In this document: positions 31,900 to 40,634 of the stretch, in pieces | How the letters are laid out: every line of letters starts with the position of its first letter | Numbering within the stretch: position 1 is the stretch's first letter | From: Modestobacter italicus | GTDB lineage: Bacteria > Actinomycetota > Actinomycetes > Mycobacteriales > Geodermatophilaceae | Length of the DNA: 64,000 nucleotides | Direction: 5' to 3' | Assembly (NCBI RefSeq): GCF_019799965.1 | Contig: NZ_JABGCJ010000007.1 | Span: 1-64,000 of the forward strand | Position numbers and translations under genes: made by a program | Notes under the pieces: generated by a model | Told to the model about the DNA's origin: nothing | Databases searched by the model: none | What the model saw: only the letters and a program-made list of their open reading frames with translations

Positions 31900-33006
31900 T
31901 CATCGGGCGTTCCGGACAGGTGCGGCGTCCGGCGGCGGACTGGACCGCCGGACGACGAGACGGGTGGGGACGACGACCGACCGCGGCGGCAGGGTCGGCG
32001 TGCCGATCCGCTCGAAGAGCAGGTCGACCGCGGCCTGGCCGATGCCGCCGGCGTCCTGGGCGACGGTGGTCAGCGGCGGGTCGAGGACGTCGGCGAGGTC
32101 GAGCTCGTCGAACCCGACGTGCGCGGGGCGCGGGCCGGGGTGCTCGTGCAGGTGGTGCAGCAGCGCGACGCTGGCCCGGTTGTTGCCGGTGACCACCGCG
32201 GTGACGCCGTCGGCGGTCCAGCCGTTCACGGCCGCGGCGAGGCCGACGGGGTCGAGTGCGCCGAGGGAGACCAGGCCGTCGGTGGGCAGGCCCAGCTCGG
32301 CGCAGGTGGCGAGGAAGCCGTCGCGGCGCTGGCGGGAGGTCCAGAACCGCTCGTCGTCGCCGAGGTAGGCGATCCGCCGGTGCCCCTGCCCGGCCAGGTG
32401 TCGCACCGCCGCGGCGATGCCGCCGGCGTTGTCCGAGAGCACCTCGTCGGTGCGGTGGTCGGCGCTGGGCCGGTCGAGCAGCACGGCCGGGACGTCGGGC
32501 GGGAGGTTAGCGGTGAGCACCTCGTCGCCGACCAGGTTGGGGGCGATGAGCAGGCCGTCGACCCGGCGGGCGGCGAAGGCCTGCACCAGCCGCCCGGCCC
32601 GCTCGGGATCGCCGTCGGCTGAGCCGGTGAGCAGCAGGTAGCCGCGCTCGCGGGCGCTGCGCTCGACCGCGGCGGTGACGGCGGAGTAGAAGGACCCGGC
32701 GAGGTCCTCCAGCACCAGGCCGATGCTGGCGGTGCTGGTGCCCCGTCGCAGGTGGCTGGCCCCGTCGTGCCGGCGGAAACCGAGCTCGGCGATGGCCCGC
32801 TGCACCCGCTCGACGGTCTCCGGGCGCACCCCGGGCTCGCCGTTGACGACCCGGCTGACCGTCTTCTGCGACGTACCGGCGGCCTGGGCCACGTCGACCA
32901 TCGTGGGCAGCCGAGCGCTTCCCCGGGCAGCGGCGTGACCCGCGTCGTCCGTCGATGACAACGTAGTCATCGGCCGGTCGGGCGGACCCGATGACAACGT
33001 AGTCAT
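31900..33006 (-). CDS. LacI-family regulator of the amino-acid importer operon
   Basis: 368 residues from the ATG at 33006. HTH MVDVAQAAGTSQKTVSRVVNG begins near residue 36, followed by the hinge and a periplasmic-binding-protein-like domain (ASIGLVLEDLAGSFYSAV, GLLIAPN, HVGFDELDLADVLDPPLTTV). Two identical 18-bp blocks at 33006 and 32970 each contain a start ATG, in the same frame, so translation could start at either (368 or 356 residues). LacI proteins usually respond to sugars; heading an amino-acid importer operon is less common. The binding protein starts 29 bp after its stop. Confidence 0.85.
   Translation of the reverse strand: MTTLSSGPPDRPMTTLSSTDDAGHAAARGSARLPTMVDVAQAAGTSQKTVSRVVNGEPGVRPETVERVQRAIAELGFRRHDGASHLRRGTSTASIGLVLEDLAGSFYSAVTAAVERSARERGYLLLTGSADGDPERAGRLVQAFAARRVDGLLIAPNLVGDEVLTANLPPDVPAVLLDRPSADHRTDEVLSDNAGGIAAAVRHLAGQGHRRIAYLGDDERFWTSRQRRDGFLATCAELGLPTDGLVSLGALDPVGLAAAVNGWTADGVTAVVTGNNRASVALLHHLHEHPGPRPAHVGFDELDLADVLDPPLTTVAQDAGGIGQAAVDLLFERIGTPTLPPRSVVVPTRLVVRRSSPPPDAAPVRNAR
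32955..32970. promoter_or_regulatory. Auto-operator copy 1 of the LacI gene
   Basis: ATGACAACGTAGTCAT, near-perfect LacI-type palindrome (ATGAC and GTCAT arms, ACGT centre). On the minus strand it overlaps the internal ATG at 32970. Confidence 0.65.
32991..33006. promoter_or_regulatory. Auto-operator copy 2 of the LacI gene
   Basis: Same 16 bases as copy 1, centres 36 bp apart. It overlaps the outer ATG at 33006. Spacing of 36 bp is close to 3.5 helical turns. Confidence 0.65.
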
Positions 33007-33084
33007 GCAGGGGATCGTCCGGGTGACGGCGACCACATGTCAAGGGTCTGAACGGTCCGCAACGGTTCCGTGACCGACGGACCC

Positions 33085-33126
33085 GCGCTGATCGCCGGCC
33101 CCCGCAGGAGGGCCGGCGATCAGCGC
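33085..33126. terminator. Strong hairpin downstream of the OYE gene
   Basis: Arms GCGCTGATCGCCGGCC (33085-33100) and its perfect complement (33111-33126) with a 10-base loop, 9 bases after the OYE stop codon. It insulates the LacI promoter. Confidence 0.8.
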
Positions 33127-33134
33127 CCAGCGGG

Positions 33135-34217
33135 TCAGCTCTGGCTGAGCTGGAGGGTCGGGTAGTCGGTGTAGCCCTCGGCGCCGGCGGCGTAGAAGGT
33201 CGCCGGGTTCGGGGTGTTCTCCGGGTGCGCGCCGACCCAGCGCTCGACCAGGTCGGGGTTGGCGATGGCCATCCGGCCGACCGCGACGGCCTCCGCGTGC
33301 GCGGCGTCGATCAGCTCGATCGCCTCTGCGCGGGTGGTGACCGTGCCGAAGCCGCTGTTGGCGATCAGCGGGCCACCGAAGCGGCGGCGCAGCTCCTGCA
33401 CGAACTCACCGGCCGGCTCGGCGTGCAGCACCGACAGGTAGGCCAGGCCCAGCGGGCGCAGCGCGTCGAGCAGGGCGCCGTAGGTGGCCCGGACGTCGTC
33501 CCGGTCGGTCTCCAGCGCGTCCTGGATGTTGTGCTCCGGGGAGATCCGCAGGCCGACCTTGCCGGCGCCGACGGCCTCGGCGACCGCGGTGACGACCTCG
33601 ATGACGAAGCGGGCCCGGTTCTCCGGCGAGCCGCCGTACACGTCGTCCCGCTGGTTGGAGGCCGGGGAGAGGAACTCGTGCAGCAGGTACCCGTTGGCGC
33701 CGTGCACCTCGACGCCGTCCAGGCCGGCGTCGATCGCGCGGCGGGCGGCGGCGACGAAGTCGTCGCGGACCTCGCGGGCCTCCTCGACGGTCAGCGCATG
33801 CGGCACGGGGTAGTCCTGCTTGCCCTGCTCCGTGTGGCCGGCCCCCTGGATGGCGATGGCGCTGGGCGCCTCCACCCGGCGGCCGCCGTTGACGTCGGCG
33901 TGGGTGACCCGGCCGGCGTGCATCACCTGCATGACGATCCGGCCGCCGCGGGCGTGCACCGCCTCGGCGACGCGGCGCCAGCCGGCCACCTGCTCGTCGG
34001 TGACGATGCCGGGCTGGCCGACGAAGCCCTGGGACTCGTACCGGGGGTAGGTGCCCTCGGTGATGATCAGGCCGAGGCTCGCGCGCTGCGCGTAGTGCTC
34101 GACGATCAGGTCGTTCGGGACGCCGGAGGCACCGGCGCGCATGCGGGTCAGCGGGGCCATCACGACGCGGTTGGCGAGCTCGATATCACCGAGCGCCACG
34201 GGAGAGAACAGGTCCAT
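33135..34217 (-). CDS. Old yellow enzyme (NADH:flavin oxidoreductase / alkene reductase)
   Basis: FMN enzyme that reduces activated C=C bonds, 360 residues. N-terminal MDLFSPVALGDIELANRVVMAPLTR, FMN/substrate motif QVMHAGRVTH near 100, HGANGYLLHEFLSP near 182 with NQRDDVYGGSPENRARF, and GRMAIANPDLVER near 322. ATG 34217 begins the family homology. It diverges from an SDR, a frequent pairing for enone and carbonyl detoxification. Related to the NemA/XenB-like class. Confidence 0.92.
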   Translation of the reverse strand: MDLFSPVALGDIELANRVVMAPLTRMRAGASGVPNDLIVEHYAQRASLGLIITEGTYPRYESQGFVGQPGIVTDEQVAGWRRVAEAVHARGGRIVMQVMHAGRVTHADVNGGRRVEAPSAIAIQGAGHTEQGKQDYPVPHALTVEEAREVRDDFVAAARRAIDAGLDGVEVHGANGYLLHEFLSPASNQRDDVYGGSPENRARFVIEVVTAVAEAVGAGKVGLRISPEHNIQDALETDRDDVRATYGALLDALRPLGLAYLSVLHAEPAGEFVQELRRRFGGPLIANSGFGTVTTRAEAIELIDAAHAEAVAVGRMAIANPDLVERWVGAHPENTPNPATFYAAGAEGYTDYPTLQLSQS

Positions 34218-34363
34218 GGTCGCTGCAAGGTCGTTGCGCGGGCGGACCATTCCGAGACGGCGCGGACTGCGGCGATCGTCACGTCGCTCCCGACCGTTGG
34301 TGGAACACAACCACCTGCCACTGCGCTGACGCCTGCCAGACGTCCCTTCGGCGAGGAGCAGAC

Positions 34364-35188
34364 ATGGCGAAGACCTGGTTCATCACCGGCGCATCGCGCG
34401 GGTTCGGCAAGGAGTGGTCGATCGCGGCCCTCGAGCGCGGCGACCGGGTGGCCGCCACCGCACGTAACACCGACACGCTGGCCGACCTGGTGCAGCAGTT
34501 CGGCGACGCCGTCCTGCCCATCCAGCTGGACGTCGACGACCGGGACGCCGTCTTCGCGGCCGTCGCCCGGGCGCACGACCACTTCGGCGGCCTGGACGTC
34601 GTGGTGAACAACGCCGGCTACGGCCAGTTCGGCATGATCGAGGAGATCTCCGAGGCCGAGGCGCGCGCCCAGTTCGACACCAACGTGTTCGGCGCACTGT
34701 GGGTCACCCAGGCAGCGCTGCCGTACCTGCGCGAGCAGGGCTCGGGCCACGTGCTGCAGGTGTCGAGCATCGGCGGGATCTCCGCCTTCCCGAACATCGG
34801 CATCTACAACGCCTCGAAGTGGGCGCTGGAGGGCTTCAGCCAGTCGCTGGCCGCGGAGGTCGCCGACTTCGGCATCAAGGTCACCCTCATCGAGCCCGGC
34901 GGCTACTCCACCGACTGGGGCGGCGCCTCGGCCGCGCACGCCGCGGAGAACCCGGCCTACGACGCCTTCCGGGTCAAGGCCGCCGAGCAGCGCAAGCAGC
35001 GGCTGGGCGGCAGGCCGGGCGACCCGGTCGCCACCCGGGAGGCAGTGCTCGCCCTGGTGGACGCCGAGAACCCGCCGCTGCGGGTCTTCTTCGGCGAGGC
35101 ACCGCTGGGCATCGCCACCCGCGACTACGAGTCCCGGCTGGCGGAGTGGAACGAGTGGGACGACCTGTCCAAGAAGGCCCACGGCTGA
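34364..35188 (+). CDS. Short-chain dehydrogenase/reductase
   Basis: 274 residues, classical SDR. TGASRGFG (8-15), NNAGYG near 85, catalytic serine in QVSSIGG, and YNASK carrying Tyr and Lys near 147. Retinol-dehydrogenase-like oxidoreductases share EPGGYSTDW. GAGGAG precedes the ATG by six bases. It diverges from the OYE gene and converges with the MFS gene. Confidence 0.88.
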   Translation: MAKTWFITGASRGFGKEWSIAALERGDRVAATARNTDTLADLVQQFGDAVLPIQLDVDDRDAVFAAVARAHDHFGGLDVVVNNAGYGQFGMIEEISEAEARAQFDTNVFGALWVTQAALPYLREQGSGHVLQVSSIGGISAFPNIGIYNASKWALEGFSQSLAAEVADFGIKVTLIEPGGYSTDWGGASAAHAAENPAYDAFRVKAAEQRKQRLGGRPGDPVATREAVLALVDAENPPLRVFFGEAPLGIATRDYESRLAEWNEWDDLSKKAHG

Positions 35189-35226
35189 CCTGCGCCGCCG
35201 CGACCGGCGTCGGGTGAAGGCACTCT

Positions 35227-35257
35227 CCCCGCGCGGGGCACCTCCCCCGCGCGGGGG
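35227..35257. terminator. Double GC hairpin between convergent SDR and MFS genes
   Basis: CCCCGCGCGGGG (35227-35238) and CCCCCGCGCGGGGG (35244-35257) lie in tandem directly before the MFS stop. Each can fold alone, and the two can also pair with each other. Confidence 0.6.
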
Positions 35258-36472
35258 TCAGTCGCTGTGCCGGGCGCCGACGACGGCGACGGCGAGCAGG
35301 CCGCCGAGCAGCCAGAACGCCGCGGAGACCCCGGCCGCCCCGGCGAGCAGGCCGGCCGCCGCGGGGGTGCCGACCAGCCCGACCCGGTTGCCCACCAGGC
35401 GCAGCGCCAGCGCCGTGCCGCGGGCGTCGTCCGGCACCGCCCGGATGATCAGCGTCATCAGCAGCGGCTGCCCGACGCCGAGCAGGAAGCCGATCAGCGC
35501 CAGCAGCGCCCCGAGCACCCACACGTTGCCGGTGGCCGGCAGGAAGGCGACGGCGATCCCCGAGCCCACGGTGCTCAGCACCACCAGCCGGGCCCGCCCC
35601 AGCCGGACCAGCATCTTCTGCACCAGCACGCGGGAGGCGACGGTCGCCCCGGCCCGGACGCTCAACAGCACGCCGACGACCGCCGGGGAGATGCCCCGGC
35701 TCTCCCCCAGCAGCGGCAGGTAGGCGGTGAGCAGGTCGACCGCCGCGGCCAGCACCAGGCTGGCGAAGATCCCCGTGCTCACCGCCGGGCTGGACAGCAG
35801 CCGGAAGGCCGAGGTCCTGCCGGTCGGCCGGGCCGCGGCCGCCGGGAAGCGCCGACCGGCCGCCAGCCACCAGGCCGCCGGCACCGCCAGCGCGCACAGC
35901 CCAGCGCTCAGCAGCAGGGCACGCGCGGTGCCGGCCGACAGCTCCCCCGGCGCGGTGGCGAGCACCGCGCCGGCCAGCGCCGGGCCGACCAGCTGGCCGG
36001 CCGAGACGACGGCGGTGAACAGCCCGAACCCGGAGTCCAGCCGGTCAGCGGGCAACCGGGCGACGACGTTCTCCCCACCGACGATGCAGCCGAGGTTGCC
36101 CAGCCCGAGCACCACGTTGCCGATGCCCAGCGCGACCAGCGAACCACTGGTGGCCAGCAGCAGGCAGCCGACCACCAGCAGGACCACGCCGCCGACCAGG
36201 ATCGGCTCGGGTCGCCACCGGTCGGCCGCCCGACCCAGCGGCAGCGCCACCACCATGGGCAGGAGCGCGAACGCGGCGGTGAGCAGGCCGATCTCGGTGG
36301 CGCCGGCACCCAGGTCGATCGCCCGGTAGGCCGAGACCGGCCGGGCGACGGCGATGGCCGCCTGGATCAGCGCCATCACGCCCAGCAGCTGGAACAGCCA
36401 CCGCGGCGCGCGCCCGGGCGTGGACGCAGCTGGACCGGACGTCGGCACTCTCAACTCCCCGTCGGCGCCCAC
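35258..36472 (-). CDS. MFS transporter
   Basis: 404 residues with 12 predicted TM helices. The loop 2-3 motif A is LPLGRAADRWRPEP near 75, and a second weak copy lies after the sixth helix (LVQKMLVRLGRAR). It resembles the drug/sugar exporter groups. GTG 36472 start; a later GTG (VPTSGP) is possible. Substrate unknown. Confidence 0.82.
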   Translation of the reverse strand: MGADGELRVPTSGPAASTPGRAPRWLFQLLGVMALIQAAIAVARPVSAYRAIDLGAGATEIGLLTAAFALLPMVVALPLGRAADRWRPEPILVGGVVLLVVGCLLLATSGSLVALGIGNVVLGLGNLGCIVGGENVVARLPADRLDSGFGLFTAVVSAGQLVGPALAGAVLATAPGELSAGTARALLLSAGLCALAVPAAWWLAAGRRFPAAAARPTGRTSAFRLLSSPAVSTGIFASLVLAAAVDLLTAYLPLLGESRGISPAVVGVLLSVRAGATVASRVLVQKMLVRLGRARLVVLSTVGSGIAVAFLPATGNVWVLGALLALIGFLLGVGQPLLMTLIIRAVPDDARGTALALRLVGNRVGLVGTPAAAGLLAGAAGVSAAFWLLGGLLAVAVVGARHSD

Positions 36473-36566
36473 GGCGCCGTCCAGTGGCCGGCCTCGGCCC
36501 GGTCAGCCCATCACGGCCCCGCCCCGGGTCCCGCCCCGCGCCTGCGAGGGGAGACCCGGGTCCTCC

Positions 36567-37676
36567 TCAGTCGGACAGCCGGCGGCCGGTGCTGGTGGAG
36601 AAGACGTGCTCCTCGCCCGGGCGGATGCTCAGCCACACGTCGCCGCCCTTGGCCGGGGGCCGCCGGGCGTCGACCCGGGCCACGATCTGCGCAGTGTCGC
36701 CGCCGTGCAGGCGCTCGGCCAGCTGCTCGTCGGCGATGGAGGCGTAGACGAAGGCGTCCGAGCCCAGCTCCTCGACCAGGTCGACCCGGGCGCGGAAGCC
36801 CTGCCCCGGCTCGGCCAGCTCCAGCGCCTCGGGCCGGAAGCCCAGCGTGACGGACTGGTCCGCACCCGCCGCGGCCACCGTCTTCCGGGGCAGCGCGACC
36901 ACGATGTCACCGAGCCGCGCGCCCCCGTCGACCAGCGGCACCTCGGCCAGGTTCATCGCCGGCGAGCCGATGAAGCCGGCGACGAACACGTTGGCCGGGC
37001 GGTCGTACATCTCCCGGGGGCTGGCGACCTGCTGGAGGATGCCGTCCTTGAGCACCGCGACCCGGTCGCCCATGGTCATCGCCTCGACCTGGTCGTGGGT
37101 GACGTAGACGGTGGTGATGCCCAGCCGGCGCTGCAGCGAGGCGATCTGGGTGCGGGTCTGCACCCGCAGCTTGGCGTCGAGATTGGACAGCGGCTCGTCC
37201 ATCAGGAACACCTTCGGCTTGCGGACGATCGCCCGCCCCATCGCCACGCGCTGCCGCTGACCACCGGACAGGGCCTTCGGCTTGCGGTCCAGGTAGGGCT
37301 CCAGGTCGAGCAGCTTGGCCGCCTCGACGACGCGGGCGCGGCGCTCCTCCTTGCCCATCCCGGCGATCTTGAGCGCGAAGCCCATGTTGTCCGCGACGCT
37401 CATGTGCGGGTAGAGGGCGTAGTTCTGGAACACCATCGCGATGTCCCGGTCCTTGGGCTCGACGTCGGTGACGTCCTCGTCCCCGATCCGGATGGCGCCG
37501 CCGTCGATGTCCTCGAGGCCGGCGAGCATCCGCAACGAGGTGGACTTGCCACAGCCGGACGGGCCCACCAGGACCAGGAACTCGCCGTCCTCGATCTGCA
37601 GCTCGAGCGCGTCGACGGCCGGCTTGTCACTGCCGGGGTAGAGCCGGGTCGCCTTGTCGTAGGTGACCGATGCCAT
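36567..37676 (-). CDS. Sugar ABC transporter ATPase (MsmK/UgpC family)
   Basis: 369 residues: Walker A GPSGCGKST near 38, LSGGQRQRVAMGRAIVRKPKVFLMDEPLSNLD near 136 (signature and Walker B), H-loop VTHDQVEAM, and a C-terminal OB-fold (TOBE) regulatory domain. Carbohydrate importers of the CUT1 family often share one such ATPase. The permease operon at 45-47 kb has no ATPase of its own, and this gene's promoter carries the same GCGCTTTC palindrome, so it very likely powers that importer. Monocistronic. Confidence 0.92.
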   Translation of the reverse strand: MASVTYDKATRLYPGSDKPAVDALELQIEDGEFLVLVGPSGCGKSTSLRMLAGLEDIDGGAIRIGDEDVTDVEPKDRDIAMVFQNYALYPHMSVADNMGFALKIAGMGKEERRARVVEAAKLLDLEPYLDRKPKALSGGQRQRVAMGRAIVRKPKVFLMDEPLSNLDAKLRVQTRTQIASLQRRLGITTVYVTHDQVEAMTMGDRVAVLKDGILQQVASPREMYDRPANVFVAGFIGSPAMNLAEVPLVDGGARLGDIVVALPRKTVAAAGADQSVTLGFRPEALELAEPGQGFRARVDLVEELGSDAFVYASIADEQLAERLHGGDTAQIVARVDARRPPAKGGDVWLSIRPGEEHVFSTSTGRRLSD

Positions 37677-37744
37677 GGGGAGCTCCCTTGCTCTCTGCTG
37701 TCGCGCGAGCCACTGCCGTGCTCGAAGCGCCTGTGACTGCGATC

Positions 37745-37773
37745 ACCGTACGGCAAGCGCTTTCTCGGATCAA
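37745..37773 (-). promoter_or_regulatory. Promoter of the MsmK-type ATPase gene
   Basis: Minus strand -35 TTGATC (37773-37768), 17-base spacer, -10 TACGGT (37750-37745). The LacI-type palindrome fills the spacer. Confidence 0.6.
37752..37765. promoter_or_regulatory. LacI-type operator (site 1 of 5)
   Basis: GGCAAGCGCTTTCT. Matches the GAAAGCGCTTTC palindrome at 11 of 12 core positions and lies inside the msmK promoter. Confidence 0.7.
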
Positions 37774-37783
37774 TGCCCGGCGC

Positions 37784-38875
37784 TCAGCCGGTCAGCTCCT
37801 CGAGCCGGTCGGTGGCGAACACCAGTCCGTGCCCCGGGGCGGTCTGCGCGCGAAGCTCGCCCCCGGCGATGGTCACGCCGCTGGGCTCGGCCAGGGCGCC
37901 GAGTGCCGCGAACGAGGCGTCCTCGACGTCCTCGACCATCGTGGTCAGCGGCAGGCACATCGCCAGCTGCCCGGAGACGTCCGGCAGCAGGTGCGGCGCG
38001 ACCGGCACGCTGGCCGCCGCGGCGAGCTGGGCGATCCGCAGGAACGGGGTGATGCCGCCGACCCGCACCACGTTCGGCTGGACGACGTCGGCGGCCCCGG
38101 AGGCCAGCAGCGCCCGGTACTGGAACGCGGTGTAGACGTTCTCCCCCACCGCGATCGGCACGCCCAGCCCGGCGTCGTGCAGCCGGCCCAGCGCCGGCAG
38201 GTCGTCGGCGACCAGCGGCTCCTCCACCCAGTACAGGTCGAAGGGGGCCATCGCCCGGACCGCGCGCATCGCCGTCGGCAGGTCCCAGCGCTGGTTGGCG
38301 TCGACCATCAGCCGCCGGTGCGGCCCGAGCACCGCCCGGACGGCGGCGACCCGTTCGACGTCCTCGGCCAGGTCGGGCCGGCCGACCTTGATCTTCACCG
38401 CGGTGCAGCCGTCGGCGACCCAGCGCTCGGTCTGGGCGACCAGCTCGTCGAGGGAGTAGTGGAAGTTGACCCCACTGCCGTAGACGGCGACCGAGTCGCG
38501 CCGGCGGCCCAGGTGGTCCACCAGGCTCTGCCCGGCGGCCTTCGCCGCGAGGTCCCACAGTGCGGTGTCGACGGCGGCGATCGCCATCGTGGTCAGCCCG
38601 CCACCACCGGCCTCGTGCAGGTGCCACCAGAGCCGGTCCCAGACCACGCCGGGCTCGACCGGCCCGCCGACGACCACCGGGGCCACGTCGTGGTCGACCA
38701 GCGCCTGCAGCGCGCGGGCCCCGATCGACGGCGTCCAGCTGAAGCCGGTGCCGGTACGGCCGTCGCTGGTCTCCAGCTCGGTGACCAGCAGGTGCAGCGC
38801 AGGCACGTCGGCGCCCCACGGCCGGGACAGCGGCAGCCGGAACAGCCGGCTGGACATCTGGGTGACGGTCCTCAT
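37784..38875 (-). CDS. Enolase-superfamily enzyme (mandelate racemase / sugar-acid dehydratase type)
   Basis: 363 residues. Catalytic elements of the mandelate-racemase branch: KIK in AVKIKVGRPD near 163, metal ligands D (MVDANQRW), E (VEEPL) and E (AVGENVY), and the distal histidine in VAPHLLPD near 300. This set abstracts a proton alpha to a carboxylate, usually to dehydrate a sugar acid. ATG 38875 overlaps the epimerase stop by four bases. With a pectate lyase in the same regulon, a galactarate- or galactonate-like acid is possible. Confidence 0.85.
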   Translation of the reverse strand: MRTVTQMSSRLFRLPLSRPWGADVPALHLLVTELETSDGRTGTGFSWTPSIGARALQALVDHDVAPVVVGGPVEPGVVWDRLWWHLHEAGGGGLTTMAIAAVDTALWDLAAKAAGQSLVDHLGRRRDSVAVYGSGVNFHYSLDELVAQTERWVADGCTAVKIKVGRPDLAEDVERVAAVRAVLGPHRRLMVDANQRWDLPTAMRAVRAMAPFDLYWVEEPLVADDLPALGRLHDAGLGVPIAVGENVYTAFQYRALLASGAADVVQPNVVRVGGITPFLRIAQLAAAASVPVAPHLLPDVSGQLAMCLPLTTMVEDVEDASFAALGALAEPSGVTIAGGELRAQTAPGHGLVFATDRLEELTG

Positions 38876-39756
38876 CGCAGCTCCGTGCGCCAGCTGCGCG
38901 ACGCCGTCCAGCCCAGCAGCCGCTCCGCCTTGGCGGTGCTGAACGCGGGGCTGGTGCCGGTCAGCCCGGCGGCCAGCTCAGGCGCCACCCCGGAGTGCTC
39001 GGGGAGCAGCTCGGCCAGCGGCGCCTCGGCCAGTGCGTCCTGCGCGCCGACGAAGTACACCTCGCCGCTGGGCACCTCGCCCGCCTTGCCCAGCAGGGTG
39101 TCCAGGAAGTCCGCGCAGTCCCGGGCGTCGACGTAGTTGAACAGCGAGACCGCGCCGTGCCGCGGGTCGGCGATCCGCTCGCGCACCGTGTGCCCCTGCT
39201 GGGTCGGCGCGCCCGCCCACTCCTCCGGGGCGATCACGAAGCACGGCCGGAAGGCCGCCAGCCGCACCCGGTCGCCGTACTGGGCGGCGAACATCTGCAT
39301 CGTCTGCTCGGCGGCGAGCTTGGACAGCCCGTAGGCGTTCCACGGACGCGGCGGGTGGTCCTCGTCCAGCGGCAGGTACCGCGGGGCCCAGCCGGCCGGG
39401 CTGCCGTAGCCCATGACCGTCGGGCTGCTGGCGGTCACCACCGTGCCGACGCCGAGGTCGATCGCGGCCTGCAGCACGTTGTAGGCCAGCGCGCTGTTGG
39501 TGGCGTGGATGACCGACTCGGGCCGGCTGAACGGGACGGCGATCGCGGCCAGGTGGACGGCGGCGTCCGGCCGGTAGCGGGCCATCACCCCGTACGCCTG
39601 GCCGAGGTCGGTGAGGTCGGCCGGGAACGTGGCCGCGGCCTTCTTCGACGGCGCCGCGGTGACGTCGACCGAGACGACCTCGTGGCCGGCGTCGGCCAGC
39701 CCGTCGACGACGCTGCGACCCAGCCGGCCGGCGCCCCCGGTGACCAGCACCCTCAC
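38872..39756 (-). CDS. NAD-dependent epimerase/dehydrogenase (extended SDR)
   Basis: 294 residues. Rossmann motif VTGGAGRLGRSVVDGL at 4-19, HLAAIAVPF near 75, serine in VTASSPTVMG near 110, and the YGLSK Tyr/Lys pair near 150. Short length and the enolase neighbour suggest uronate dehydrogenase (galacturonate to galactarolactone) as one candidate; nucleotide-sugar epimerase is less likely without other NDP-sugar genes. GTG 39756 overlaps the isomerase stop; the much longer frame upstream is an antisense-like artefact. Confidence 0.82.
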   Translation of the reverse strand: MRVLVTGGAGRLGRSVVDGLADAGHEVVSVDVTAAPSKKAAATFPADLTDLGQAYGVMARYRPDAAVHLAAIAVPFSRPESVIHATNSALAYNVLQAAIDLGVGTVVTASSPTVMGYGSPAGWAPRYLPLDEDHPPRPWNAYGLSKLAAEQTMQMFAAQYGDRVRLAAFRPCFVIAPEEWAGAPTQQGHTVRERIADPRHGAVSLFNYVDARDCADFLDTLLGKAGEVPSGEVYFVGAQDALAEAPLAELLPEHSGVAPELAAGLTGTSPAFSTAKAERLLGWTASRSWRTELR

Positions 39757-40634
39757 GCCGACACCACGTTGCTCGCGCCCACGCCACCCGCCCCGACGCC
39801 GGGCACCACGACGTCCAGGTACCGCTGCTTGACCGTCTCGACGACCTCGGCCTTGGGCTGGGCCCAGACGTCGGCGTTGAAGATCTCCACCTCGACGTCC
39901 CCGGTCCACCCCGCCGCCTCGACCGCGGCCACGAACGGCGGGAAGTCGATCACCCCGTCGCCCATGTAGCCGCGGGCCATCAGCGCGTCGGCCGGGATCG
40001 GCATGAGGAAGTCGCAGACCTGGAAGGAGGCGATCCGGTCGCCGGCCCGGGCGATCGACCGCCAGACCTCCGGGTCCCACCACAGGTGGAAGGTGTCGAC
40101 GACGACACCCACCTGCGCGGACGGGAAGGGCGCGGCCAGGTCGAGGGCCTGGGCGAGGGTGGAGAGCACGGCCCGGTCGGCGCAGTACATCGGGTGCAGC
40201 GCCTCCAGGGAGAGCCGCACCCCGCGCTCGCCGGCGTAGGGCGCGAGCTCGGCCAGCGCCTCGGCGACCCGCTCGCGGGCACCGGCCAGGTCGCGCGAGC
40301 CGGCGGGCAGCCCGCCGACCACCATGACCAGTGACTCGGCGCCCAGCGTGGCCGTCTCGTCGATCGCCCGGCGGTTGTCCTCGAGCGCCGCCGCACGGGC
40401 GGCGGGGTCGGTGGCGGTGAGGAACCCGCCACGGCAGTGCGAGGTGACCCGCAGGCCGGCGTCCCGGATCAGCTTGGCGGAGCGCGCCAGGCCGAACTCG
40501 GCGACCGGCTCGCGCCAGGTGCCCAGTGCCGAGAGACCGGCGGCGGCCACCCCGTCGACGAAGTCGGGCATCGCCCAGCCCTCGACCGTCTTGTGGTTGA
40601 TGGACAGCCGCGAGAGCCGGGGGTCGCTGCTCAC
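39753..40634 (-). CDS. Sugar phosphate isomerase/epimerase (TIM-barrel, AP_endonuc_2 type)
   Basis: 293 residues, xylose-isomerase-like barrel. Metal-ligand positions: E in LSLEALHPM near 143, D and H in VVDTFHLWW near 178, and E in VEVEIFN near 250. Relatives epimerise keto-sugars or act with Gfo/Idh oxidoreductases on 3-keto-glycosides. GTG 40634 overlaps the DUF993 stop by four bases. Part of the nine-gene operon. Confidence 0.82.
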   Translation of the reverse strand: MSSDPRLSRLSINHKTVEGWAMPDFVDGVAAAGLSALGTWREPVAEFGLARSAKLIRDAGLRVTSHCRGGFLTATDPAARAAALEDNRRAIDETATLGAESLVMVVGGLPAGSRDLAGARERVAEALAELAPYAGERGVRLSLEALHPMYCADRAVLSTLAQALDLAAPFPSAQVGVVVDTFHLWWDPEVWRSIARAGDRIASFQVCDFLMPIPADALMARGYMGDGVIDFPPFVAAVEAAGWTGDVEVEIFNADVWAQPKAEVVETVKQRYLDVVVPGVGAGGVGASNVVSA

